Assembly (NCBI GenBank): GCA_002344055.1
Contig: DDTH01000013.1
Coordinates: forward strand, 104,886-168,885
Source: Sphingomonadales bacterium UBA2369
Lineage (GTDB): Bacteria > Pseudomonadota > Alphaproteobacteria > Sphingomonadales > Sphingomonadaceae
Length of the DNA: 64,000 nucleotides
Direction: 5' to 3'
The position numbers and the translations under genes are program-made. Below the pieces are notes generated by a model. The model searched no databases. It was not told the origin of the DNA and worked only from the letters and a program-made list of their open reading frames with translations. This document shows positions 1 through 7,509 of the stretch, piece after piece; positions within the stretch are counted from its first letter, which is position 1, and every line of letters starts with the position of its first letter.

Positions 1-1
1 G

Positions 2-103
2 ATCGACCCCGCGCAGACGCGCGATGTGCTGGGGCTGGCGTTTGCCGCGACGTTGAACGCGCCGATTCCGGAGCGGGCGAAGTTCGGGGTGTTCCGGATG
101 TGA
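2..103 (+). CDS. mccB: Methylcrotonoyl-CoA carboxylase, carboxyltransferase (beta) subunit, C-terminal fragment
   Basis: Only the last 33 codons are inside the window; the gene enters from the left edge. The translated tail contains DTRxVLGL followed by LNAPIPE and ends in FGVFRM, which I recognise as the C-terminus of the beta subunit of biotin-dependent methylcrotonoyl/acyl-CoA carboxylases. The beta subunit transfers CO2 from carboxybiotin to 3-methylcrotonyl-CoA in leucine degradation. The matching biotin-carrying subunit is at 3524-5476, so the pair is split by a block of about 3.4 kb. The call rests on a short tail plus this context; propionyl-CoA carboxylase beta is the main alternative. 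Confidence 0.8.
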   Translation: MDPAQTRDVLGLAFAATLNAPIPERAKFGVFRM

Positions 104-273
104 TTGGGATGTGGCTTCTTCCCCTGGCAGCGGTCGTGCTTGCGCAAGCGAGCGTAAGTGACGGACGCGAGGAAGCGGTGCTTGGAGAGGAACCTGCGCG
201 ATCAGCGGCAATCGATGTTTTCCCAGTAGCAGGCGGCGATGCGCGGACCTGTCATTCCAGCAGGGGCCAGACA

Positions 274-771
274 ATGGATTTTGACAGCCTCGTTGCGTTG
301 CTTCCGGAGAGCGATGAGGCTGCGGGAATCGAAGGCTTTGAGACCAGAGCCGGATACGTCCTGCCGGCAGATTATCGTAATTTCCTAGCCAGGCGGAACG
401 GGGGTCTCCTCGCAGGCACGGTCGAGGCACGTTGGCTAAGTTCGCTTTATCGGGGCGGATACGGTGTTGTTCAGGTTGAACGATTCTTCTCAATGGGCGG
501 TGACGAGGCCGGTGAAGTGCGCTCCATCGGGATTGAACTTGCCGACATGGAACATGATCCGGCTGGCATCCCCGACGGAATTTTCGCGATCGGTGCCGAT
601 GTGTTTGGAAACTTGGTGACCATCGACCTGCGCGCTGCAAGCTACGGTCAGGTCGCGGTGGTGGATCACGAGGTTATCGGCGAGTCCTTCCCAGACGCAG
701 AATCCTATCAGATTGTCGCAGGGTCATTTTCAGAGTTTGTCTCGCTCCTCCGCCGATCGGAGGATTGCTGA
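274..771 (+). CDS. SUKH (SMI1/KNR4) family protein, orphan immunity-like
   Basis: A 165-residue protein with the SUKH-1 hallmarks: LPADYRNFLARRNGG near residue 35 (the LP-x-DY-x-FL-x4-NGG motif) and GADVFGNLVTIDL near residue 110. SUKH proteins are best known as immunity proteins against contact-dependent toxins, but they also occur as stand-alone or regulatory proteins. I chose the ATG at 274 because an AGGGG lies 7-11 nt upstream; a frame-open GTG at 100 would add 58 residues that lack SUKH similarity. The stop overlaps the next ATG by one base (TGATG), so it is translationally coupled to the Rid-family gene. Its codon usage looks less GC-biased than its neighbours, which hints at acquisition. 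No toxin gene is adjacent. Confidence 0.75.
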   Translation: MDFDSLVALLPESDEAAGIEGFETRAGYVLPADYRNFLARRNGGLLAGTVEARWLSSLYRGGYGVVQVERFFSMGGDEAGEVRSIGIELADMEHDPAGIPDGIFAIGADVFGNLVTIDLRAASYGQVAVVDHEVIGESFPDAESYQIVAGSFSEFVSLLRRSEDC

Positions 772-1154
772 TGCGGCGTGACCCGATCGAGGCGGCGGAT
801 GCGCCGTCCACGTCCGGCGGCTATGCGCAGGCGGTGCGGCTTGTCGATGCGCGGGAGTTGCTGTTCGTTTCCGGGCAGATTCCCGTCGAGATCGACGGGA
901 CGGTTCCGGGAACGTTCGGCGCGCAGTGCCGGCTGGTCTGGCGCAATGTTGAGGCACAGCTTCGCGCGGCCGGGATGGGGATTGGCGACATCGTGAAGGT
1001 GACGACCTTTCTTTCGGACCGCGCTTATGCCGACGAGAATAGCGCGATCCGGCGGGAGGTGCTGGCTGGGCTGACTCCGGCGCTGACCATCATCATCGCG
1101 GGCATTTACGACCCTGCCTGGCTGCTGGAAATCGAAGTGGTGGCGGCACGATGA
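771..1154 (+). CDS. Rid (YjgF/YER057c/UK114) family protein
   Basis: A 127-residue protein of standard family length. Typical features are LLFVSGQIPVEIDG near the N-terminus, a central segment DIVKVTTFLSD, and the C-terminal LLEIEVVAAR. RidA members hydrolyse reactive enamine/imine intermediates released by PLP enzymes. The catalytic Arg that normally sits in the PAR(T/S) motif is replaced (PALT near residue 105), so the classical deaminase reaction may be lost, as in other Rid subfamilies. The start overlaps the SUKH stop and the stop overlaps the next start (ATGA), placing it inside a tight transcription unit. Confidence 0.85.
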   Translation: MRRDPIEAADAPSTSGGYAQAVRLVDARELLFVSGQIPVEIDGTVPGTFGAQCRLVWRNVEAQLRAAGMGIGDIVKVTTFLSDRAYADENSAIRREVLAGLTPALTIIIAGIYDPAWLLEIEVVAAR

Positions 1155-1633
1155 TGCGCCGGGTCCTGCTGGCGATCTTCGCCCTCATCATCGCCGGCTA
1201 TTTTGCCTTGCGCTTCCTGTCCGGCGTCACCGTCGATCAGCCCGTCGAGAGTAAGGAGGGGCTGATCCAGCGCGCTGCGGCGGCGCAGAAGCTGATCCGT
1301 TACAATGCTTGGCGGACCGGGTGGATCGGGGGCAGTGTGCTGGGACCCGTCATCCTCTGGCCGATCGCGCCCACCGACGGCGAAACGGCGGCGGCGGGGG
1401 AGTTCGCCTCGGCGGTGGTCGGCGCGCAGCGGACGCTCAGGGGCGCGGGGTTCCTCTGCGGCGTGTTTCCGGAGGGGCGGGACGGGCTGCTGAGCGACGA
1501 GGAGAAGGCGCTGATCGGCGAGGTTGCGGCCTATCTGCGCGCAGGCGATACGATATGGGCGGAGCCGGCGACGGTGACGTTGATGGTGCCGATCCGGGCG
1601 AAATTTCCGTGTGGGGAAGGGGAGCAGAGATGA
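1151..1633 (+). CDS. Membrane-anchored hypothetical protein
   Basis: A 160-residue protein starting with one hydrophobic helix (residues 4-24, rich in Leu, Ile, Ala and Phe) after two Arg residues, consistent with a signal anchor and a periplasmic body. The body has two Cys residues (in FLCGVF and KFPCGE) that could form a disulfide. I do not recognise the family. It overlaps the Rid gene by 4 nt at its start and the NTF2-like gene by 4 nt at its end, so it is co-translated with them. Confidence 0.6.
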   Translation: MMRRVLLAIFALIIAGYFALRFLSGVTVDQPVESKEGLIQRAAAAQKLIRYNAWRTGWIGGSVLGPVILWPIAPTDGETAAAGEFASAVVGAQRTLRGAGFLCGVFPEGRDGLLSDEEKALIGEVAAYLRAGDTIWAEPATVTLMVPIRAKFPCGEGEQR

Positions 1634-2217
1634 GGATATTGGCGATTGCGGCGGCGGCATTGCTGGCCGCGGCTCCGGCGGCGGCGCAGCATCAGGGGCA
1701 TGGGCAGCCGCCCGTGCCGACGCCCCCGCCGCCGCACGGGCATCGTCCGCCTCCGCCGCCGGCTGCGCCCGCAGCCGAAGAGCATGCCCATGCCGGGGCC
1801 GAGGACCGGCGTGCGGTGCTGGCGGTGGCGGACCGGATGTTCGCGGCTCTGGCGGCCAAGAACGGCGCGGCTTTGCTCGCCGAAGTGGTGCCGGAGGGGC
1901 GGGCAACGGCGAACGACCTTGGACCGCGCCGCGTCGTACGAAGCATGGGCTGGGCGGAGTTTGCCGGCGGATTGTCGCGCATCCCGGGGCGGCCGATGGA
2001 ACGGCTGATCGAGCCGCACGTCCATGTCGAGGGCGATATCGCGATGATCTGGAGCCGCTACGAGTTCGAGCTGGACGGGCGGTTCAGCCATTGCGGGGTC
2101 AACCATTTCGACCTCATCCGGCAGGATGGGCGCTGGCGGGTGCTGAACATCACCTGGACCCAGCAATATGAGAATTGCCCCGGCCGCCCGCGCGGTCCGG
2201 CGGGTGAGCGGGGCTGA
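1630..2217 (+). CDS. Secreted SnoaL/NTF2-like fold protein
   Basis: A 195-residue protein with a cleavable-looking signal peptide (residues 1-20, ending APAAAQ), then a His/Pro-rich linker (residues 20-55) that could bind metal or act as a spacer, then an NTF2-like domain from about residue 58 (LAVADRMFAALAAKNGAALL). The segment EGDIAMIWSRYEF followed by HFDLIRQDGRWRVLNITWT is typical of SnoaL/DUF4440-type domains. Members range from ketosteroid-isomerase-like enzymes to non-catalytic binding proteins, so no reaction is proposed. The start overlaps the preceding stop by 4 nt. Confidence 0.65.
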   Translation: MRILAIAAAALLAAAPAAAQHQGHGQPPVPTPPPPHGHRPPPPPAAPAAEEHAHAGAEDRRAVLAVADRMFAALAAKNGAALLAEVVPEGRATANDLGPRRVVRSMGWAEFAGGLSRIPGRPMERLIEPHVHVEGDIAMIWSRYEFELDGRFSHCGVNHFDLIRQDGRWRVLNITWTQQYENCPGRPRGPAGERG

Positions 2218-2225
2218 AGGAGACG

Positions 2226-3527
2226 ATGATTATGCGGCGTACGGGATTGATGCTTGGGGCGGTGTTGCTGGCGGGCGCGGCGCAGGGCCAGCCCGCGCCG
2301 AGCGCTTCCGCGCCTCCCCCGCAATCCTGCAGGCTGACCTTGCAGGGCGCGAACGTGTGGACCGGCGCGGGGTTCGAGCGGCGGGATGTGCATATCGACG
2401 GCGCGACTTTGTCGGCCAGCGCGTCCGAGGGGGCGGTGCCGTTTCCGGCGCAGTGGATGTTCCTGATCCCGCCTCTGGTCGACACGCACAATCACGGGCC
2501 GGACCAGCCGGCTGCGGCGAACGATCCGATCCATCGCGCTTTGCTCGATCAGGGCATTTTCTACGTCCTGAACCCCAACAATATTCGCCGCGACACGCCG
2601 GGGGCGCCGTTCGGGCCGGATCAGGTCGAGGCGATCTATTCCGGGGGCGGGATCACCGGCATGGGCGGCCATCCCCGGCCGCTTTACGAGATGCTGGCGG
2701 GGATGGCTCGGATGCAGGGCCGCGACCTGGGTACGCTGCCCGGCCGCGCCTTCCACGAGGTTTCGACCGAAGCCGAGGCGCGGGCGGCGGTGGAACGGGT
2801 GCAGACGCAGGGCGCCAGCGTGGTGAAGCTGTATCTGCTCGACCATGAGGATGCGGCGCACAAGGGGCTGAGCCCGGCGCTGTTCCGCGCGGCGGCCGCG
2901 CATGCGGTGCGGCGGGGACTGCGGCCGATCGTCCATATCGAGACGGCGGCGGATTTCCGGCTGGCGGCGGGGACGCGCGGCGTCGCGCTGATCGTCCACA
3001 TTCCGGGGACGTTTCCGCAAAAGGCCGAGGACGCGCCGTATCTGATCACCGCCGAGGATGCTGCGGTCGCGGCGCGCAACAATGTCAGCGTATCGACAAC
3101 GGTTTCGGTGGCGTTCAACCATGTGACCGGCGAGCGGCTGGCGCGGGCACAGCGCGTCCATGCGCACAATTTGCGGGCGCTGCGCGACGCGAACGTGAAC
3201 CTGACCGCGGGCGCGGACCGGCCGGGGGCGAGCGCGATCGAGGAACTGAATTTGCTGCGCGCGACCACTTTGTTCGACGGCACGCAATTGCTGAACATCG
3301 CCACGCGCAACGGGCTGAAGCTGCTCTATCCGGACCGGCGGATCGGGACGTTCGAGCCGGGCAGCGAGGCGAGTTTCCTGATCATGTTCGCCGATCCGCG
3401 CGAAAACTGGTTCTGGATCGACGAGGCGCTGGCGGGCCTGCGCGCCGGGAGGGTGATTTTCGACCGGGCCGGCTTCGTGCGGGGGTTTTGCGAGGGTGGG
3501 GCAGCAGCGGGAGCGCCGGCACAGTGA
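2226..3527 (+). CDS. Secreted amidohydrolase-superfamily metal-dependent hydrolase
   Basis: A 433-residue protein with an N-terminal signal sequence (RRTGLMLGAVLLAGAAQG). The metal-binding motif of the amidohydrolase superfamily is visible as VDTHNHG near residue 88, followed by VVKLYLLDH near 200, a His in IVHIET near 240 and LIVHIPGTF near 258. A late Asp (LTAGADRPG near 325) fits the catalytic aspartate of the TIM barrel, and the C-terminal segment GTFEPGSEASFLIM is the usual composite beta domain. Substrate cannot be inferred. It starts 8 nt after the NTF2-like gene and its stop overlaps the GTG start of mccA by 4 nt, so it is coupled to the carboxylase operon. Confidence 0.75.
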   Translation: MIMRRTGLMLGAVLLAGAAQGQPAPSASAPPPQSCRLTLQGANVWTGAGFERRDVHIDGATLSASASEGAVPFPAQWMFLIPPLVDTHNHGPDQPAAANDPIHRALLDQGIFYVLNPNNIRRDTPGAPFGPDQVEAIYSGGGITGMGGHPRPLYEMLAGMARMQGRDLGTLPGRAFHEVSTEAEARAAVERVQTQGASVVKLYLLDHEDAAHKGLSPALFRAAAAHAVRRGLRPIVHIETAADFRLAAGTRGVALIVHIPGTFPQKAEDAPYLITAEDAAVAARNNVSVSTTVSVAFNHVTGERLARAQRVHAHNLRALRDANVNLTAGADRPGASAIEELNLLRATTLFDGTQLLNIATRNGLKLLYPDRRIGTFEPGSEASFLIMFADPRENWFWIDEALAGLRAGRVIFDRAGFVRGFCEGGAAAGAPAQ

Positions 3528-5476
3528 TTAAGTCCCTCCTCATCGCCAACCGGGGCGAGATTGCTTGCCGGATCATCCGCACGGCGCGGCGGATGGGGAT
3601 ACGGACGGTCGCGGTCTATTCCGATGCCGACGCGAAGGCGCTGCATGTTCGCGAGGCGGACGAGGCGGTGCATATCGGGCCGTCGCCGGCGCGGGAAAGC
3701 TATCTGGTGGGCGAGAAGATCATCGCGGCGGCGAAGCAGACCGGGGCGGAGGCGATCCATCCGGGTTATGGCTTTCTGTCGGAGAATGCCGGCTTTGCGC
3801 AGGCGGTGATGGATGCGGGGCTGGTGTGGGTCGGGCCGAACCCGGATTCGATCACGGCGATGGGGCTGAAGGATGCGGCCAAGGAAAGGATGATCGCGGC
3901 CGGGGTGCCGGTGACGCCGGGTTATCTCGGCGAGGATCAGGATCCGGAGCGGTTGAAACGCGAAGCCGACGGAATCGGCTATCCGGTGCTGATCAAGGCG
4001 GTCGCGGGCGGCGGCGGCAAGGGGATGCGGCGCGTCAACGCGGCGGAGGAATTCGCCGAGATGCTGCTCTCCTGCCAGCGCGAGGCCGCGTCGAGCTTCG
4101 GCGATGATCGGGTGCTGATCGAGAAATATGTGGAACGGCCGCGGCATATCGAAGTGCAGGTTTTCGGCGACAAGCATAGTAATGTCGTGCACCTGTTCGA
4201 GCGCGATTGCTCGTTGCAGCGGCGGCACCAGAAGGTGATCGAGGAAGCGCCGGCGCCGGGCATGGACGAGGCGACCCGCGCTTCGGTGTGCGCGGCGGCG
4301 GTGAAGGCGGCGCAGGCGGTCGATTATGTCGGCGCCGGGACGATCGAGTTCATCGCGGACGCGAGCGAAGGACTGAAGGCCGACCGCATCTGGTTCATGG
4401 AAATGAACACGCGCCTGCAGGTCGAGCATCCGGTGACCGAGGAGATTACCGGGGTCGATCTGGTCGAATGGCAGCTGCGCGTCGCGTCGGGCGAGGCATT
4501 GCCGAAGCGGCAGGATGAACTGAGCATCAACGGCTGGGCGATGGAGGCCCGGCTGTATGCGGAGGATCCGAGCACGGGGTTCCTTCCGAGTATCGGTCGT
4601 TTGGAGACGTTCGAGCTGGGTGGGGCCCGGATCGATACCGGCGTCGGTGAAGGCGCGGAGATTTCGCCATTCTACGATCCCATGATCGCCAAACTTATCG
4701 TGCATGGTGAGGACAGGGCCGACGCGCTGCGCCAACTCGCGGATGCGTGCGGCAGTGCGCGCGTCAGGCCGGTGCGGACCAATGCGGAATTTCTGACTCG
4801 CTGTCTGCGCGACCAGACATTTGCTTCAGGTGACGTCGATACGGGCTTCATCGCCCGCAACCTCGACGAGTTGACGACCACAAAACCCGTGAGCGACAGC
4901 ATTCTTGCCGCCGGCGCGCTGCTGCTGCTCAGCGATCCTGCGAAGGACCTGAGCGAACAGCCATTCCTTTCCGGGAGTGGTCACAAAGAATGGGTGGCAG
5001 GGCCGAGCACGACCTGGAACCCGCTCTTCGGGTTCCGACTCAATGCGTCCGCAAAGCGAAGGGTCGATCTGGAAGTCGACGAGAAGCTCACGACAATCGA
5101 TCTGGATGCAACCGGCATTCACGAGCCTGAGCTCTATGACGTCGAAGATCGCGGCGTTTGGGTCGCCGATCAGGACGGCGCTCGCTATCATTTCTTTGCG
5201 CTGCCCAGCGCCGAGCATCGTGCCGCGGGTCTAGGCGGCGCAGCAGGCGATGGCGCACTCGTCTCGCCCATGCCGGGCAAGATCATCGCGGTGGCGGTGG
5301 CGCAGGGGGAGGCGGTCACCAAGGGGCAGAAATTGCTGACGCTCGAGGCGATGAAGATGGAGCATAGCCTGGTCGCGCCGTTCGACGGGGTGGTGGCGGA
5401 ACTGTCGGCCGAGGAAGGCGGGCAGGTGAGCGAAGGCGCGGTGCTGGCGCGGATCGAGAAGGGGGAGGGAGCGTGA
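3524..5476 (+). CDS. mccA: Methylcrotonoyl/acyl-CoA carboxylase biotin carboxylase-biotin carrier (alpha) subunit
   Basis: A 650-residue biotin-dependent carboxylase alpha subunit. The N-terminal biotin carboxylase domain begins LLIANRGEIACRI and includes the ATP-grasp Gly-rich loop AGGGGKGMR near residue 165 and the MEMNTRLQVEHPVTE catalytic segment near 290. The C-terminal biotinyl domain carries LEAMKMEH with the biotinylated lysine near residue 615. Length fits MccA (about 660). The start is the GTG at 3524 overlapping the upstream stop, since the family begins immediately with the VIKSLLIANRGE sequence. With mccB it converts 3-methylcrotonyl-CoA to 3-methylglutaconyl-CoA; substrate choice against propionyl-CoA rests on the mccB tail and neighbours. 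Confidence 0.88.
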   Translation: MIKSLLIANRGEIACRIIRTARRMGIRTVAVYSDADAKALHVREADEAVHIGPSPARESYLVGEKIIAAAKQTGAEAIHPGYGFLSENAGFAQAVMDAGLVWVGPNPDSITAMGLKDAAKERMIAAGVPVTPGYLGEDQDPERLKREADGIGYPVLIKAVAGGGGKGMRRVNAAEEFAEMLLSCQREAASSFGDDRVLIEKYVERPRHIEVQVFGDKHSNVVHLFERDCSLQRRHQKVIEEAPAPGMDEATRASVCAAAVKAAQAVDYVGAGTIEFIADASEGLKADRIWFMEMNTRLQVEHPVTEEITGVDLVEWQLRVASGEALPKRQDELSINGWAMEARLYAEDPSTGFLPSIGRLETFELGGARIDTGVGEGAEISPFYDPMIAKLIVHGEDRADALRQLADACGSARVRPVRTNAEFLTRCLRDQTFASGDVDTGFIARNLDELTTTKPVSDSILAAGALLLLSDPAKDLSEQPFLSGSGHKEWVAGPSTTWNPLFGFRLNASAKRRVDLEVDEKLTTIDLDATGIHEPELYDVEDRGVWVADQDGARYHFFALPSAEHRAAGLGGAAGDGALVSPMPGKIIAVAVAQGEAVTKGQKLLTLEAMKMEHSLVAPFDGVVAELSAEEGGQVSEGAVLARIEKGEGA

Positions 5477-5485
5477 GCGTGTTCC

Positions 5486-5644
5486 AAATCCTCCCCTCGT
5501 TTTCGAGGGGAGGGGGACCAGCGAAGCTGGTGGAGGGGCCGAGCCGAAGGCTCGGAATGCCTGGACGAGAAGAACCGCGCTGCGCGCGGCCCCTCCACCA
5601 TCCTTCGGATGGTCCCCCTCCCCTGCAAAAGCAGGGGAGGATTT
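5486..5644. repeat. Long imperfect inverted repeat (REP/MITE-like) between mccA and maoC
   Basis: A 159-bp element whose ends AAATCCTCCCC (5486-5496) and GGGGAGGATTT (5634-5644) are exact inverse complements, with further paired segments inside (for example GGGGGACCA near 5512 against TGGTCCCCC near 5610, and GGAGGGGCC against GGCCCCTCC). It would fold as a long cruciform. The right end supplies the GGGGAGG that acts as ribosome-binding site for the next gene (ATG at 5648). Confidence 0.85.
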
Positions 5645-5647
5645 AAG

Positions 5648-6100
5648 ATGACCGGCCGCTTTTTCGATGAATGGTCCGTCGGCGACCGGCTGGAGCATCA
5701 GCCGCATCGCACCGTCACCGAGACGGACAATCTGCTGATCTCCACTTTGACCCACAATCCGCAGCCGCTGCATCTGGACGCCGAATATGCGGCGGGAACT
5801 GAGTTCGGGCGGATCGTGGTGAACGGGACGTTCACCTTCTCATTGCTCGTGGGGCTGAGCGTTGGCGACACGACGCTCGGCACGCTCGTGGCGAACCTTG
5901 GCTATGACAAGGTTCGGATGCCCAAGCCCGTCTTCGTCGGCGATACTTTGCGCGCCTCGACCGAGGTGATCGCGGTGAAGGAAAGCAAGTCGCGGCCCGA
6001 TGCGGGGATCGTGACGTTCAGGCATCTGATGCACAATCAGCGGGGCGAACTGGTCTGCGAGATGGAGCGCGCGGCGCTCATGCGGAGGAAACCGGCATGA
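5648..6100 (+). CDS. MaoC-like (hot-dog fold) enoyl-CoA hydratase/dehydratase
   Basis: A 150-residue single hot-dog domain protein. The hydratase signature is present as a Tyr/Asp-rich strand, then DNLLISTLTHNPQPLHLD near residues 30-45, with Asn/His in the catalytic D-x4-H style segment, and TEFGRIVVNGTF. Such proteins add water across trans-enoyl-CoA. It lies between mccA and a CitE-type lyase, overlapping the latter by 4 nt, which suggests it hydrates an unsaturated branched acyl-CoA (possibly methylglutaconyl-CoA or mesaconyl-type) before C-C cleavage. The ribosome-binding site is provided by the end of the upstream inverted repeat. Confidence 0.82.
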   Translation: MTGRFFDEWSVGDRLEHQPHRTVTETDNLLISTLTHNPQPLHLDAEYAAGTEFGRIVVNGTFTFSLLVGLSVGDTTLGTLVANLGYDKVRMPKPVFVGDTLRASTEVIAVKESKSRPDAGIVTFRHLMHNQRGELVCEMERAALMRRKPA

Positions 6101-6936
6101 AATTGCGCAGCATGTTGTTCGTGCCCGGGGACCGGCCGGACCGGATGGGCAAGGCGTTCGCGGCGGGCGCCGATGCCTTGATCCTGGATCTGGAGGATGC
6201 GGTCGCGGCGAGCGCCAAGCCGGAGGCGCGGCGGCATATCGCGGAATTCATCCACGGCGTCGGCGGCAGCCAGATCTGGGTGCGGGTCAATCCGCTCGAC
6301 AGCCCGGAGAATGAGCTGGACCTGGACGCGATCGCCGGCGCGCGGCCGCACGGCATCGTCCTGCCCAAGTCGGAAGGGGGCGAATATGTCGACGAGCTGG
6401 CGCGGCGGCTGACCGAGCGCGGCAACATCTCCGCGCAGATCATGCCGATCGCGACCGAGACGCCGGGCGCGATCTTCGGGCTGGGTTCCTATGGCGGCGC
6501 GAAGCGGCTGGCGGCCCTGACCTGGGGGGCGGAGGATTTGCCGGCCGCGATCGGTGCGGTGACGAGCCGCGAAACGGACGGCAGCTATACCGCGCCCTAT
6601 GAGATCGCCCGCGCATTGACCCTGTTCGGCGCGGCGGCGGCGGGGGTGGCGCCGATCGAGACCGTCTATCCCAATTTCCGCGACGAGGCGGGGCTGGCCG
6701 AATATGCGGCGCGGGCGCGTCGCGACGGCTTTACCGGGATGATGGCGATCCACCCGGCGCAGGTCGAGACGATCAACAACGCCTTCACGCCGAGCGAGGA
6801 TGAAGTGGCCCACGCGCGCGATGTGGTCGCGGCGTTCGAGGCCAATCCGGGGGTGGGCGCGCTGTCGCTGGACGGGCGGATGATCGACCGGCCGCATCTG
6901 GTGCAGGCACAGCGGATTCTCGCCTCAGCGAGTTAG
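6097..6936 (+). CDS. HpcH/HpaI aldolase / citrate lyase beta (CitE-like) family lyase
   Basis: A 279-residue TIM-barrel lyase. The N-terminus RSMLFVPGDRPDRMGKA and ADALILDLEDAVA are diagnostic for the CitE/malyl-CoA lyase family; the metal ligands would be the Glu in IATETPGAIF near residue 127 and the Asp in WGAEDLPAAIG near 155. The family cleaves beta-hydroxyacyl-CoAs such as malyl-, citramalyl- or methylmalyl-CoA. It follows a MaoC hydratase with a 4-nt overlap, giving a hydratase-lyase pair in the leucine/acyl-CoA operon. The exact substrate is not readable. Confidence 0.85.
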   Translation: MKLRSMLFVPGDRPDRMGKAFAAGADALILDLEDAVAASAKPEARRHIAEFIHGVGGSQIWVRVNPLDSPENELDLDAIAGARPHGIVLPKSEGGEYVDELARRLTERGNISAQIMPIATETPGAIFGLGSYGGAKRLAALTWGAEDLPAAIGAVTSRETDGSYTAPYEIARALTLFGAAAAGVAPIETVYPNFRDEAGLAEYAARARRDGFTGMMAIHPAQVETINNAFTPSEDEVAHARDVVAAFEANPGVGALSLDGRMIDRPHLVQAQRILASAS

Positions 6937-6950
6937 CGTAATGGCATGAT

Positions 6951-6977
6951 GTGACTCTTTTGTTGCGGTGGAGTCAC
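6951..6977. promoter_or_regulatory. Inverted repeat GTGACTC-N13-GAGTCAC
   Basis: A perfect 7-bp inverted repeat with half-site centres 20 bp apart, lying 14 bp after the CitE-like gene and 45 bp before the next ATG at 7023. The spacing (about two helical turns) fits a dimeric regulator operator; a weak terminator hairpin is the alternative, although no T-run follows. Confidence 0.3.
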
Positions 6978-7022
6978 CGGAATGTCATTCTGCCGTCTCT
7001 TGATTGTCACGGGAGACGGGCG

Positions 7023-7394
7023 ATGCGCGGACTTTGGCTCATCGGGGCGGCGGCGACCCTGTTCGCGGGCGGCGCGGCGCAGGCACAATCGGTGGAAAGC
7101 GGCGTGCCACGCGGCGCGCTGGCGGTGGCGGCGATCGAGCGCGGCGATCTCGACCGGGCGGAGACCCTGCTCCGGCGCAGCGCGCTGGACAGCGCCGATC
7201 CGGCGCGGCTGATCAACCTGGGTTACGTCTATCAGCGGCAGGGGCGGCGCGCGGAGGCGGTGGCGGCCTGGCGGGCAGCGCTGGATGCGCCCCGGCACCG
7301 CTGGATCGAGACGATGAGCGGCCGTGAGGTGCGGACCGACGATCTCGCGCGCGAGATATTGGCGCGCCACGAAGCGGTGATCGCTTCGCGCTGA
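7023..7394 (+). CDS. Secreted TPR-repeat protein
   Basis: A 123-residue protein with signal peptide (RGLWLIGAAATLFAGGAAQA). The mature part holds one to two TPR-like helix pairs (GALAVAAIERGDLDRAETLL and ARLINLGYVYQRQGRRAEAV). Such small periplasmic TPR proteins are usually interaction modules; no enzymatic motif is present. The ATG at 7023 was chosen because GGGAGACGGG precedes it at ribosome-binding distance and the signal peptide begins there. It is followed by an inverted repeat element. Confidence 0.6.
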   Translation: MRGLWLIGAAATLFAGGAAQAQSVESGVPRGALAVAAIERGDLDRAETLLRRSALDSADPARLINLGYVYQRQGRRAEAVAAWRAALDAPRHRWIETMSGREVRTDDLAREILARHEAVIASR

Positions 7395-7418
7395 GGCGCC
7401 TGCGGGTCTCCACATGAC

Positions 7419-7509
7419 CCGCTCAGCCTGAGCTTGTCGAAGGCGTGTCTTTTCTTTTCCCGGTTTGCGGAAGACAAGGACAGCCCTTCGACAAGCTCAG
7501 GGTGAGCGG
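7419..7509. repeat. Sphingomonad-type REP inverted pair
   Basis: Left arm 7419-7444 carries the CTGAGCTTGTCGAAGG core and right arm 7483-7509 the inverse CCTTCGACAAGCTCAG core, both flanked by CCGCTCA / TGAGCGG extensions. The last base of the right arm (7509) is the first base of the GTG start of the prepilin peptidase gene, so the repeat abuts coding sequence. A second copy lies at 33820-33911. Confidence 0.9.

Noticed and set aside
2058..3287. 409-codon minus-strand open frame
   Set aside because: Antisense to the amidohydrolase gene, which has its metal motif intact.
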